Below, piece after piece: positions 20,427-32,144 of a stretch of DNA of 63,855 bases. The DNA comes from Tepidimonas fonticaldi (GTDB lineage: Bacteria; Pseudomonadota; Gammaproteobacteria; Burkholderiales; Burkholderiaceae_C). Location of the stretch: positions 1-63,855 of the forward strand of contig NZ_VJOO01000017.1 in NCBI RefSeq assembly GCF_007556755.1, read 5' to 3'. Position numbers and translations under genes: made by a program. Numbering within the stretch: the first letter of the stretch is position 1; each line of letters opens with the position of its first letter. Below the pieces are notes generated by a model that was given only the letters and a program-made list of their open reading frames with translations, was not told the DNA's origin and searched no databases.

Positions 20427-21762
20427 GAACCTCCGCGAAGTCATCGGCCGGGTCCTGCCCGCGCCCGAGAACCACCTGAGCCCGGAGCTGCTCGATAAAG
20501 CCCGCAAGGCCCGGCGCAGCTTCATGGGCAAGGCCTTGGCCATGGGGGCCGGCGCCGCCTCTGCGGTGGTCGGTGGCAAAGCCCTGGCGGCCGAGGACGG
20601 CGAAGACGCCATCCTCAAGCTGCCCGAGCACACGACCGGCCTGGGGCAACCCGTCGCCGCGCGCGGCTACGGCATGCCCAGCAAGTGGGAGAGCAACCTG
20701 CAGCGGCGCGAAAGCCCGGGCCTGACCCGGGTCTCGCAAGCGTCGGTGAGCTTCTGCCCGCTGCAGGGGCTGTTCGGCATCATCACGCCCAGCGGCCTGC
20801 ACTTCGAGCGCCACCACCAGGGCTGGTGGGACATCGACCCCTCCCAGCACCGGCTGATGGTGCACGGCCTCGTCAAGCGCCCGCGCGTCTTCACGATGGA
20901 CGACCTGATGCGCTTGCCGAGCGTCTCGCGCATCCACTTCATCGAATGCGGCGCCAACACCGCCATGGAGTGGGGCAACGTGGCCGTGCCGACCGTGCAG
21001 TACACCCACGGCATGATCAGCTGCTCGGAGTTCACCGGCGTGCTGCTGTCCACCCTGCTGGACATGTGCGGCATCGACCGCAAGAAGGCCAAGTACGTGC
21101 TGGCCGAAGGCGCCGACGGCTCGTCGATGACCCGCACCATCGACCTGGAGCGCGCGCTGGACGACGTGATCGTGGCCTGGGGCATGAACGGCGAGATGCT
21201 GCGCCCCGAAAACGGCTACCCGCTGCGCCTGGTGGTCCCGGGCGTGCAGGGCGTGAGCTGGGTCAAGTACCTGCGCCGCATCGAGGTGGGCGACCAGAAG
21301 TGGGCCACCAAGGACGAGGCGGTGCACTACATCGACCTGATGCCGGACGGCACGCACCGCCAGTACACCGGCATTCAGGAGTGCAAGAGCGTGATCACGT
21401 CGCCCTCGGGCGGCCAGACGCTGCTCGATCGCGGCTACTACAACGTGACCGGTCTGGCGTGGTCCGGCCGCGGCAGCATCAAGGCGGTGGACGTCTCCTT
21501 CGACGGCGGCCGCAACTGGCGTCCCGCCCGCCTGGAGGGGCCGATCCTGCCCAAGGCGTTCACCCGCTTCAACATCGACTGGGTGTGGGACGGCAAGCCC
21601 GCCATCCTGCAAAGCCGTGCCATCGATTCGACCGGCTATGTGCAGCCCAAGATCAACCAACTGCGCGCGGTGCGCGGCACGCGGTCGATCTACCACAACA
21701 ACGCGATCCAGAGCTGGCTGGTGTCCGAGAACGGCGAAGTCTCCAACGTGCAGGTGTACTGA
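20419..21762 (+). CDS. soxC: Sulfane dehydrogenase subunit SoxC
   Basis: This 447-residue molybdenum-cofactor subunit of SoxCD oxidises the sulfane sulfur bound to SoxYZ in the periplasm. A Tat-type signal is visible (R32-R33 in ARRSFMGKAL followed by a hydrophobic stretch). The molybdenum-ligand cysteine is C177 in IHFIECGANT, and the C-terminal dimerisation domain (VDVSFDGGRNWRPA) is complete. The GTG start at 20419 lies in the last codons of the regulator gene (8-bp overlap). The stop overlaps the soxD ATG by one base. Confidence 0.96.
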   Translation: MSENLREVIGRVLPAPENHLSPELLDKARKARRSFMGKALAMGAGAASAVVGGKALAAEDGEDAILKLPEHTTGLGQPVAARGYGMPSKWESNLQRRESPGLTRVSQASVSFCPLQGLFGIITPSGLHFERHHQGWWDIDPSQHRLMVHGLVKRPRVFTMDDLMRLPSVSRIHFIECGANTAMEWGNVAVPTVQYTHGMISCSEFTGVLLSTLLDMCGIDRKKAKYVLAEGADGSSMTRTIDLERALDDVIVAWGMNGEMLRPENGYPLRLVVPGVQGVSWVKYLRRIEVGDQKWATKDEAVHYIDLMPDGTHRQYTGIQECKSVITSPSGGQTLLDRGYYNVTGLAWSGRGSIKAVDVSFDGGRNWRPARLEGPILPKAFTRFNIDWVWDGKPAILQSRAIDSTGYVQPKINQLRAVRGTRSIYHNNAIQSWLVSENGEVSNVQVY

Positions 21763-22847
21763 TGAAGAGCAAGATCCAATCCACCGTCCGTGCGGCGGCC
21801 TTGGGCGTCGCGCTGCTGGGTGCGGGCATGGGCGTCGCGCACGCCAACAAGCCCTGGCACGACATCGGCCGCGGCGCCAAGCCGGCCGAGATCAAGGCCT
21901 GGGACATCGACGTTCGCCCCGACTTCGTCGGCCTGCCCAAGGGCTCCGGCTCGGTCAGCAAGGGCGAAGAAGTCTGGGTGAGCAAGTGCGCCTCGTGCCA
22001 CGGCGATTTCGGTGAGTCCAACGAGGTCTTCACCCCGATCGTCGGCGGCACCACGGCCAAGGACATCGAGACCGGCCGCGTCGCCAACCTGCGGCTGGAG
22101 GCGCACTACCCCCAGCGCACCACGCTGATGAAGGTGGCCACCGTCTCCACGCTGTGGGACTACATCAACCGCGCCATGCCCTGGAACGCGCCGAAGTCGC
22201 TCTCCACCGACGAGGTGTATGGCGTGCTGGCCTACATCCTGCACCTGGGCAACATCGTGCCGGCGGATTTCGTCCTGAGCGATCAGAACATCGCCGACGT
22301 GCAAAAGCGCATGCCCAACCGCAACGGCATGGTGTTCTACGAGCCGCTGTGGAAGGTCAACGGCAAGGGCGACGTGCAGAACACCCGCTGCATGAAGAAT
22401 TGCCCCATCGAGGGCGACATCAAGTCCATGCTGCCGGAGAACATGCGGGACGCGCACGGCAACCTGATCGAGCAAAACCGCATCATCGGTCCGGTGCGCG
22501 GCTGGGACACCACCCAGCCCCCGCGCAAGGAACCGCTGACCCGCAAGGTGTCGATGGCGGCACCCGTCCCGGCCGCCGCGGCAGCCGGTGGCACCGACGC
22601 CAAGGGCCTGCTGGCCAAGAACGCCTGCACGGCCTGCCACGGCGTGGCCAACAAGATCGTCGGGCCCGGCTTCAACGAAGTGGCCGCCAAGCACAAGGGC
22701 AAAGCCAACCTGGAAGCCTATCTGGCGGAGAAAATCAAGGCGGGCGGGCAGGGGGTTTACGGCGCCATTCCGATGCCGCCGCAACCCCAGGTCAGCGACG
22801 CCGACGCCAAGGCGATCGCCGCCTGGATCGCCGCCGGCGCCAAGTGA
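21762..22847 (+). CDS. soxD: Sulfane dehydrogenase cytochrome subunit SoxD
   Basis: This 361-residue dihaem c-type cytochrome takes electrons from SoxC. A Sec signal peptide ends near residue 28 (VAHANKP). Haem-binding motifs are CASCH at 76-80 and CTACH at 289-293. The N-terminal part is the SoxD-specific domain. The C-terminal domain after an Ala-rich linker (APVPAAAAAGG) is a small class I cytochrome that resembles the protein encoded by the next gene. The start overlaps the soxC stop (TGATG). Confidence 0.95.
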   Translation: MKSKIQSTVRAAALGVALLGAGMGVAHANKPWHDIGRGAKPAEIKAWDIDVRPDFVGLPKGSGSVSKGEEVWVSKCASCHGDFGESNEVFTPIVGGTTAKDIETGRVANLRLEAHYPQRTTLMKVATVSTLWDYINRAMPWNAPKSLSTDEVYGVLAYILHLGNIVPADFVLSDQNIADVQKRMPNRNGMVFYEPLWKVNGKGDVQNTRCMKNCPIEGDIKSMLPENMRDAHGNLIEQNRIIGPVRGWDTTQPPRKEPLTRKVSMAAPVPAAAAAGGTDAKGLLAKNACTACHGVANKIVGPGFNEVAAKHKGKANLEAYLAEKIKAGGQGVYGAIPMPPQPQVSDADAKAIAAWIAAGAK

Positions 22848-22878
22848 ACCGGGCCTGCTGCCCACGACTCTAACGAAG

Positions 22879-22895
22879 GGCCTGCGCGGCAGGCC
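22879..22895 (+). other. Hairpin between soxD and the small cytochrome gene
   Basis: GGCCTGC-GCG-GCAGGCC forms a perfect 7-bp stem in the 69-bp gap. No T run follows, so it may tune mRNA stability inside the operon. Confidence 0.45.
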
Positions 22896-22916
22896 TTACC
22901 ACCGCCAAGGAGCACG

Positions 22917-23249
22917 ATGATGAACCTGAAGACGATGCTGATGGCTGCGGCCGGGGTTGCCGCCCTGGTCGGCCCGGCACATGCGCTGGACGCCGCGGCC
23001 GCCAAGGCTCTGGCCCAGAAGAACGCCTGCATGGGCTGCCACGCCGTGGACAAGAAGCTGGTCGGGCCGTCCTACAAGGATGTTGCCGCCAAGTACAAGG
23101 GCATGAAGCCCGAGGAGCTGGCCGCCTCGATCAAGAAGGGCGGCGCAGGCAAGTGGGGCCCGGTGCCGATGCCGGCCCAGGCGGCGCTCGGCGACAATGA
23201 CGCTAAGCTGTTGGCTGAGTGGGTGCTGGCGGGGGCACCCGACAAGTGA
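22917..23249 (+). CDS. Small periplasmic class I cytochrome c of the sox operon
   Basis: This 110-residue monohaem cytochrome has a signal peptide (cleavage near AHA-LD, residue 24), the haem motif CMGCH, and a likely axial methionine in PVPMPAQ. It resembles the C-terminal domain of SoxD much more than SoxX, so it is not the missing SoxX. It probably accepts electrons from SoxCD. AAGGAG at 22907-22912 serves either ATG 22917 or ATG 22920. It lies between soxD and soxY. Confidence 0.88.
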   Translation: MMNLKTMLMAAAGVAALVGPAHALDAAAAKALAQKNACMGCHAVDKKLVGPSYKDVAAKYKGMKPEELAASIKKGGAGKWGPVPMPAQAALGDNDAKLLAEWVLAGAPDK

Positions 23250-23299
23250 TGGCGGGCGTGCCCGTCGTCCCGAATGACGTTTACGACAAGGAGTTGCAT

Positions 23300-23752
23300 A
23301 TGAAACAGAACCGACGCGCCGTGCTGAAGGCCGGCGGGGCGCTGGCGACGCTGGTGTCGCTGGGCGTGGTGACGGCCGAGCAGGCGCTGGCGTCGGGCCG
23401 CGACGGCTTTGCAGCCAAGACGCTGGCGGACGCGCTCAAGGCGGTGGGGGGCCAGCCCGCGACGAGCGACCAGGTGCAAATCGTCTCGCCGGACATCGCG
23501 GAAAACGGCGCGGTGGTGCCGGTGGGTGCGGTGAGCAAGCTGCCCAACACGACCGAGATTTACCTGCTGGTGGAGAAGAACCCGACGCCGCTGTCGGCGA
23601 TGTTCATGATTCCGGCGGGCACCGAGGCGGACGTGCAGACGCGCCTGAAGATGGGGCAGAGCACCAACGTGCTGGCGGTGGTCAAGGCCGACGGCAAGCT
23701 GTACTCGGCCGTCAAGGAAACGAAGGTGACGCTGGGCGGCTGCGGCGGCTGA
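23300..23752 (+). CDS. soxY: Thiosulfate-oxidation carrier protein SoxY
   Basis: This 150-residue periplasmic subunit of SoxYZ carries sulfur intermediates on the cysteine of its C-terminal GGCGG motif, which is present as the last five residues. A Tat-like signal (NRRAVLKAGG, then a hydrophobic stretch) ends near ALASG. An AAGGAG site lies 7 bases before the ATG. SoxZ follows after 37 bp. Confidence 0.97.
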   Translation: MKQNRRAVLKAGGALATLVSLGVVTAEQALASGRDGFAAKTLADALKAVGGQPATSDQVQIVSPDIAENGAVVPVGAVSKLPNTTEIYLLVEKNPTPLSAMFMIPAGTEADVQTRLKMGQSTNVLAVVKADGKLYSAVKETKVTLGGCGG

Positions 23753-23789
23753 AGCGGCACAGGGTAACGAACGCGAAGGAGAGACGAAG

Positions 23790-24101
23790 ATGGCAGATCC
23801 GATGCGCATCCGGGCCAACGAGGCCGGTGGGGTGACGACGGTGCGGGTGCTCATGAGCCACCCGATGGAGCCGGGCACGCGGCGCGATGCGAGCGGCGCG
23901 CTGGTGCCGGCGCACCACATCACGGACGTGGTGGCCACGCACAACGGCAAGGAAGTGCTCAAGGCGCTGTGGAGCGGGGCGGTGTCGCAAAACCCGTTCC
24001 TGAGCTTCAAGTTCAAGGGCGCCAACAAGGGCGACAAGATCGTGGTCAAGTGGACCGACAACAAGGGCGAGTCGCGCACCGACGAGGCCGTGATCGCCTG
24101 A
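23790..24101 (+). CDS. soxZ: Thiosulfate-oxidation complex protein SoxZ
   Basis: This 103-residue partner of SoxY has the immunoglobulin-like SoxZ fold, recognised from MRIRANEAGGVTTVRVLMSH and NPFLSFKF. It has no signal peptide of its own, as is usual, because it is exported bound to SoxY by the Tat system. GAAGGAGAGACGAAG precedes the ATG. In many sox clusters soxA and soxX follow here, but in this genome two hairpins and then soxB follow. Confidence 0.96.
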   Translation: MADPMRIRANEAGGVTTVRVLMSHPMEPGTRRDASGALVPAHHITDVVATHNGKEVLKALWSGAVSQNPFLSFKFKGANKGDKIVVKWTDNKGESRTDEAVIA

Positions 24102-24121
24102 TCCCGCACGCCGGGCGCCCC

Positions 24122-24141
24122 GGGCCGCTCCCCAGCGGCCC
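24122..24141 (+). other. First hairpin in the soxZ-soxB gap
   Basis: GGGCCGCT-CCCC-AGCGGCCC forms a perfect 8-bp stem with a four-base loop. There is no T tract. It sits where soxA or soxX would be found in many sox clusters. Confidence 0.5.
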
Positions 24142-24147
24142 ACCCAG

Positions 24148-24183
24148 GGCCAGCGGACCCGACGGCCCGCTGGCCTTTGCTTT
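24148..24183 (+). terminator. Second hairpin in the soxZ-soxB gap, terminator-like
   Basis: GGCCAGCGG (24148-24156) pairs with CCGCTGGCC (24167-24175) and the sequence TTTGCTTT follows. It may act as a partial terminator that lowers soxB expression relative to soxYZ. Confidence 0.5.
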
Positions 24184-24219
24184 CCAGGCGCCCCTCCAGC
24201 TTCCACAGGAACCGTCACC

Positions 24220-27379
<3,160 letters not shown>

Positions 27380-27385
27380 TGGCGG

Positions 27386-27799
27386 TCAGCTCAGCCCCGC
27401 CCCGGCGGCATCAAAGTCGCGCTGGATCAGCTCGATCTTGTAGCCGTCGGGGTCGGTGACGAAGGCGATCACCGTCGTGCCGCCCTTGACCGGGCCGGGT
27501 TCACGCGTGATGGTGCCGCCCGCGGCGCGGATGCGCTCGCACGCCGCGTACACGTCGGGCACGCCGATGGCGATGTGGCCGTAGGCCGTGCCCATCTCGT
27601 ACTTGTCGACGCCCCAGTTGTAGGTCAGCTCGATCTCGGCCTGGCCGGGGTTGCCCCCGTCAAAGCCCAGGAAGGCGAGCGAGTACTTGTACTCCGGGTT
27701 TTCGGAGGTGCGCAGCAACTGCATGCCCAGCACCTGGGTGTAGAAGGCGATGGAGCGCTGCAAGTCGCCGACCCGCAGCATGGTGTGGAGGATGCGCAT
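27386..27799 (-). CDS. gloA: Lactoylglutathione lyase (glyoxalase I)
   Basis: This 137-residue enzyme converts the methylglyoxal-glutathione hemithioacetal to S-lactoylglutathione. It is nearly superposable on the nickel-type E. coli enzyme, with metal ligands in [31 protein letters not shown] and GYKIELIQ. The stretch [17 protein letters not shown] is typical. It converges on serS with a 6-bp gap. RhlE lies 21 bp upstream on the same strand. Confidence 0.96.
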   Translation of the reverse strand: MRILHTMLRVGDLQRSIAFYTQVLGMQLLRTSENPEYKYSLAFLGFDGGNPGQAEIELTYNWGVDKYEMGTAYGHIAIGVPDVYAACERIRAAGGTITREPGPVKGGTTVIAFVTDPDGYKIELIQRDFDAAGAGLS

Positions 27800-27820
27800 G
27801 GTGGATTCCTTCCGTTGGTG

Positions 27821-29593
27821 TCACTGAATGCGGCCGAAGCTGGTGCGCAGCGGATCGATGCCGCCGCCCCCGCCCCCGCCTTTGCCCCCGCCGCCGCGGT
27901 TTTTGTTGCGGTTGCGGCGGCCGCGGTCGTTCAGGGCGTCGATACCGGTGCGCAGCGGGTCCGGCTGGCGTGCCGGCCCCGCTGGCTGGGGTTTGCGGGC
28001 GCCGGACGATTGGGGCGCGGGGCGGCCGTCCCGCCCTGCGCCTTCGCGCGGTGGGCGCGGCTGGGCGGCCGCGCCGCCATCCGCACGGGGCGGCTGGCCG
28101 CCGCCGGCGTTGCCGATGCTACCGCCAGCGCCTTTGGCCTTGCCACGGCGGCGCCGGTTGCGGCTGCGCCGCCCGTCGGGGTCGATGCGGGTGCGCTGCT
28201 CGCCATCCGCGCCCATGTCGCCGTCTTCCGAGTCGGTCGCATCGTCGTCATCCCGGTCGGCCCGCTCCGCTGCCTCGGCGGCCGCGGACGCCTTCGGTGC
28301 GGGGCCGGCTTTGCGGGCGCGCATGCGGTCCAGCATCTCGCGCCGGGCGGCCTTGGCCGCTGCGGCCATGACTTCGCGGCTGGGCGGCTTGCCGGCGCCA
28401 CCCCACAGGACTTGGCGGCCCATGGCGATGGGTTCGGCCTTTTCCCCGGGCTCGGGCATGAACTCCGGCAGCACCTGCACTGGGATCTGTTGCCCGGTGA
28501 AGCGCTCGATGGCCATCATCCAGCCTTCTTCGTCTAGGCTGACGAAGCTCAGCGCCTCGCCCTCGGCGCCGGCACGGCCGGTGCGGCCGATGCGGTGCAC
28601 ATAGTCCTCGGGCACATTGGGGATGTCGTAGTTGACGACGTGCGGCAGCTCCTCGATGTCGATGCCGCGCGCGGCGATGTCGGTGGCCACCAGCACGCGC
28701 AGCTGCCCGCTCTTGAAACCATCCAGCGCCTGGGTGCGCGCCGTCTGGCTCTTGTTGCCGTGCAGCGCCATCGCGCTGATGCCGTGTTCGTTGAGGAACT
28801 GCGCCACCTGGTTGGCGCCGAATTTGGTGCGCGTGAACACCAGCACCTGGTTCCAGCCGTTGCCGTCCAGCAGGTGCTTGAGCAGCGCCATCTTCTTGGT
28901 GCGGCCCACGGGGTGGATGGTCTGGCGGATGCGCTGCACCGTGGTGTTGGGCGGCGTCACCTGGATGTGCCGCGGCTCGCGCAGCAGGCCGGCGGCCAGC
29001 GCCTTGATCTCGTCGCTGAAGGTGGCCGAGAACAGCAGGCTCTGCTTATTTTCCGGCAGCAGCGCCAGCACCTTGCGCACGTCGTGGATGAAGCCCATGT
29101 CGAGCATGCGGTCGGCCTCGTCCAGCACCAGGATTTCGACCTTGGAGAGGTCGAGGTGGCCCTGATCGGCCAAGTCCAGCAGCCGGCCCGGTGTCGCCAC
29201 CAGGATGTCCACGCCCTTGGCCAGCTTTTCGATCTGGGGATTGAGGCCCACGCCGCCAAACACCACCGCCGATTTGAGCTTGAGGTGCTTGCCGTAGGCT
29301 TTGACCGAGTCCTCGACCTGGGCGGCCAGCTCGCGGGTGGGGGTCAGCACCAGGGCGCGGATGGGGCGCGGCTGACCGCGCTTGGGCGTCTCGCCGCGCG
29401 AGGCGAGCAGATGCAGCATCGGCAGCGTGAAGGCGGCCGTCTTGCCGGTGCCGGTTTGGGCGCCGGCCAGCAGGTCGTGTCCGGCCAGCACGGCGGGGAT
29501 GGCCTCGGCCTGGATGGGGGTGGGCGTCTCGTAGCCCTGCTCGCGCACGGCCTCGACGATGGCCGGCAGCAGTTGGAGTTCTTCGAATGTCAT
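27821..29593 (-). CDS. rhlE: DEAD-box RNA helicase RhlE
   Basis: This 590-residue ATP-dependent RNA helicase shows motif I AQTGTGKT, Ia [22 protein letters not shown], and motif VI in [10 protein letters not shown]. The start at 29593 ([12 protein letters not shown]) matches the family. After the core (to about residue 375) runs a roughly 200-residue basic tail rich in Arg, Gly and Pro. It includes [11 protein letters not shown] and a Gly-rich run near the end. The motif DPLRT occurs twice in the tail, as [11 protein letters not shown] and [11 protein letters not shown]. Such tails bind RNA or ribosome assembly intermediates. Confidence 0.94.
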   Translation of the reverse strand: MTFEELQLLPAIVEAVREQGYETPTPIQAEAIPAVLAGHDLLAGAQTGTGKTAAFTLPMLHLLASRGETPKRGQPRPIRALVLTPTRELAAQVEDSVKAYGKHLKLKSAVVFGGVGLNPQIEKLAKGVDILVATPGRLLDLADQGHLDLSKVEILVLDEADRMLDMGFIHDVRKVLALLPENKQSLLFSATFSDEIKALAAGLLREPRHIQVTPPNTTVQRIRQTIHPVGRTKKMALLKHLLDGNGWNQVLVFTRTKFGANQVAQFLNEHGISAMALHGNKSQTARTQALDGFKSGQLRVLVATDIAARGIDIEELPHVVNYDIPNVPEDYVHRIGRTGRAGAEGEALSFVSLDEEGWMMAIERFTGQQIPVQVLPEFMPEPGEKAEPIAMGRQVLWGGAGKPPSREVMAAAAKAARREMLDRMRARKAGPAPKASAAAEAAERADRDDDDATDSEDGDMGADGEQRTRIDPDGRRSRNRRRRGKAKGAGGSIGNAGGGQPPRADGGAAAQPRPPREGAGRDGRPAPQSSGARKPQPAGPARQPDPLRTGIDALNDRGRRNRNKNRGGGGKGGGGGGGIDPLRTSFGRIQ

Positions 29594-29762
29594 GTGAAGG
29601 TCGGGCGCCCATGCCGGGGCGCGCGGCATCGGCCCACGCCGTCGGGTGCCGGATCGGTCGATCCCGCGCACCGGTCGAGCGGCTCAGTCAGGGGCAGATG
29701 GGGTCAGGAAGGTGAGCCGGGGCGCGACTGCAGGGCCCGGTCAACCCGAATTGTTGCATAAC

Positions 29763-29809
29763 TGGGATAATTCGAGGAAACCCGGGCCGCGATCCCGGGA
29801 CATTTTTTT
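29763..29809 (+). promoter_or_regulatory. ettA leader: extended -10 and a terminator-like hairpin
   Basis: TGGGATAAT (29763-29771) reads as an extended -10 element. Just downstream, CCCGGG (29781-29786) pairs with CCCGGG (29794-29799), followed by ACA and seven T residues (29803-29809), 33 bases before the ettA ATG. The hairpin has only a 6-bp stem. It could act as an attenuator in the leader. The rest of the 249-bp gap between rhlE and ettA shows nothing recognisable. Confidence 0.45.
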
Positions 29810-29842
29810 CACGATCCGTTGTTTTTCCGAAGGTAGCCCGCG

Positions 29843-31507
29843 ATGGCCCAGTATGTTTTCACGATGAACCGCGTCTCCAAGACCGTGCCGCCCAAGCGGC
29901 AGATCTTGAAAGACATTTCGCTGAGTTTCTTCCCCGGCGCCAAGATCGGCGTGCTGGGGCTCAACGGTGCCGGCAAGTCCACGCTGCTCAAGATCATGGC
30001 CGGGGTGGACAAGGATTTCGAGGGCGAGGCCGTGCCCATGCCCGGCATCAAGATCGGCTACCTGCCGCAGGAGCCGCAGCTCAACCCCGACCAGACCGTG
30101 CGCCAGGCGGTGGAAGAGGGCATCGGCGGCGCGCTGGCGGCCAAGAAGCGGCTGGAGGAGGTCTATGCCGCGTATGCCGAGCCGGACGCCGACTTCGACG
30201 CGTTGGCTGCCGAGCAGGCGGAGCTGGAGGCCATCATCGCCGCCGCCGGCAGCGAGAACACCGACCTGCAACTGGAGCTGGCCGCCGATGCGCTGAACCT
30301 GCCGCCGTGGGACGCGGTGATCCGCAACCTCTCCGGCGGCGAGAAGCGCCGCGTGGCGCTGTGCCGGCTGCTGCTGTCCAAGCCGGACATGCTGCTGCTG
30401 GACGAGCCGACCAACCACCTGGACGCCGAGAGCGTGCACTGGCTGGAGCAGTTCCTGCAGCGTTTCCCCGGCACGGTGGTGGCGATCACGCACGACCGCT
30501 ATTTCCTGGACAACGCGGCGGAGTGGATTCTGGAGCTGGACCGCGGCATGGGCATCCCGTACAAGGGCAACTACTCCGAATGGCTGGAGCAGAAGGAGCG
30601 CCGGCTGGAGCAGGAGCAAAAGTCCGAGGATGCGCGCCGCAAGGCCATGAAGGAGGAGCTCAAGTGGGTGCGCTCCAACGCCAAGGGGCGCCAGGCCAAG
30701 AGCAAGGCGCGTCTGCAGCGCTTCGAGGAGCTGAGCGACTACGAATACCAAAAGCGCAACGAGACCAACGAGATCTTCATCCCCGTCGCCGAGCGGCTGG
30801 GCTCGCAGGTCATCGAGTTCAAGAACGTCAGCAAATCGTTCGGTGACCGGCTGTTGATCGACAACCTGTCGTTCAGCGTGCCGGCCGGCGCCATCGTCGG
30901 CATCATCGGTCCCAACGGCGCGGGCAAGTCCACGCTGTTTCGCATGATCCAGGGCGTGGAAAAGCCCGACAGCGGCGAGATCATCATCGGCCAGACCGCC
31001 AAGCTCGCCTTCGTGGATCAGAGCCGTGACAGCCTGGATGGCAGCAAGACCGTGTGGGAGGACGTCTCCGGCGGGCTGGATAACATCACCGTGGGCAAGT
31101 TCGTCATGCCCAGCCGGGCGTATCTGGGCCGCTTCAACTTCAAGGGCAACGATCAGCAAAAGCGCGTCGCCGATCTGTCGGGCGGCGAGCGTGGTCGCTT
31201 GCATCTGGCCAAGACGCTGGCCAAGGGCGGCAACGTGCTGCTGCTGGACGAACCGTCCAACGATCTGGACGTGGAAACCCTGCGCGCGCTGGAGGATGCG
31301 CTGCTGGAGTTTGCCGGCAGCGCGTTGGTGATCAGCCACGACCGCTGGTTCCTCGACCGTATCTGCACGCACATCTTGGCCTACGAGGGCGACAGCCAGT
31401 GGTATTTCTACGACGGCAACTTCACCGAGTACGAGGCCGACAAGGTGCGCCGGCTGGGTGAAGAGGGGGCGCGCCCGAAGCGCGTGCGCTTCAAGTCGCT
31501 GGCCTGA
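29843..31507 (+). CDS. ettA: Energy-dependent translational throttle protein EttA (ABC-F)
   Basis: This 554-residue ABC-F ATPase binds the ribosomal E site and gates early elongation according to the ATP/ADP ratio. Two ABC domains are complete: Walker A motifs GLNGAGKST and GPNGAGKST, signatures LSGGEKRRVAL and LSGGERGRLHL, and Walker B LLLDEPTNHLD and LLLDEPSNDLD. The linker and arm between them (LEQKERRLEQEQKSEDARRK) is typical for EttA. There is no membrane segment, so it is not a transporter. Confidence 0.97.
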   Translation: MAQYVFTMNRVSKTVPPKRQILKDISLSFFPGAKIGVLGLNGAGKSTLLKIMAGVDKDFEGEAVPMPGIKIGYLPQEPQLNPDQTVRQAVEEGIGGALAAKKRLEEVYAAYAEPDADFDALAAEQAELEAIIAAAGSENTDLQLELAADALNLPPWDAVIRNLSGGEKRRVALCRLLLSKPDMLLLDEPTNHLDAESVHWLEQFLQRFPGTVVAITHDRYFLDNAAEWILELDRGMGIPYKGNYSEWLEQKERRLEQEQKSEDARRKAMKEELKWVRSNAKGRQAKSKARLQRFEELSDYEYQKRNETNEIFIPVAERLGSQVIEFKNVSKSFGDRLLIDNLSFSVPAGAIVGIIGPNGAGKSTLFRMIQGVEKPDSGEIIIGQTAKLAFVDQSRDSLDGSKTVWEDVSGGLDNITVGKFVMPSRAYLGRFNFKGNDQQKRVADLSGGERGRLHLAKTLAKGGNVLLLDEPSNDLDVETLRALEDALLEFAGSALVISHDRWFLDRICTHILAYEGDSQWYFYDGNFTEYEADKVRRLGEEGARPKRVRFKSLA

Positions 31508-31509
31508 CC

Positions 31510-32109
31510 GTGGCTGCCACGCCCGTCCCCGCGCCCGGCGCTCCGGCCGCCCCGCCCGGTGCGCCCGACGTGTCCGCGGTCGAGGCGGCGATGCGCCGCT
31601 GGATCGAGCGCGCCGTCATCGGCCTGAATCTGTGCCCGTTTGCCAAGGCGGTCTGGGTGAAGGACCAGGTGCGCATCGCGGTCAGCCGGGCGCGGCATCT
31701 GGATGCCTTTCTGGACGATCTGGATGCCGAGCTGCTGCGGCTGCGTGATACGCCGCCCGAGGTACTCGACACGACGCTGCTCGTGCATCCGACGCTGTTT
31801 CCGGACTTCTTCGTGTTCAACGATTTTCTGGACGTGGTGGATCGGGTGATCGAAGAGCACGGGCTGGAGGGGGTGATCCAGGTCGCGCCCTTCCACCCGG
31901 ACTTCGTGTTCGACGGCGTCGATCCGGACGACATCACCAACGCCACCAACCGCGCGCCCTATGCGACGCTGCACCTGCTGCGCGAGGACAGCGTGGCGCG
32001 CGCCGTGGCCTCGGGCGACCCGGTCGAGGCGATCGTCGAGCGCAATCTGGACACCCTGCGCCGGCTCGGGCCGCAGGGGTGGCAGCGCTTGCTCGGCACG
32101 GACGAATGA
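31510..32109 (+). CDS. DUF1415 family protein
   Basis: This 199-residue cytoplasmic protein is of a family with no assigned function. The signature RRWIERAVIGLNLCPFAKAV is clear, as are LLVHPTLFPDFFVFNDFLD and QVAPFHPDFVFDGVDPDD. The GTG at 31510 begins 2 bases after the ettA stop, so translation may be coupled. The N-terminal 25 residues are Ala/Pro-rich and unconserved-looking, so a later start is possible. Confidence 0.8.
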   Translation: MAATPVPAPGAPAAPPGAPDVSAVEAAMRRWIERAVIGLNLCPFAKAVWVKDQVRIAVSRARHLDAFLDDLDAELLRLRDTPPEVLDTTLLVHPTLFPDFFVFNDFLDVVDRVIEEHGLEGVIQVAPFHPDFVFDGVDPDDITNATNRAPYATLHLLREDSVARAVASGDPVEAIVERNLDTLRRLGPQGWQRLLGTDE

Positions 32110-32144
32110 GCAAAAATCCGCATTCTTGTCAGTTTTAGGTCAAA

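Noticed and set aside
22917-23249. The small sox-operon cytochrome considered as SoxX
   Set aside because: It is shorter than SoxX and much closer to the C-terminal domain of SoxD.
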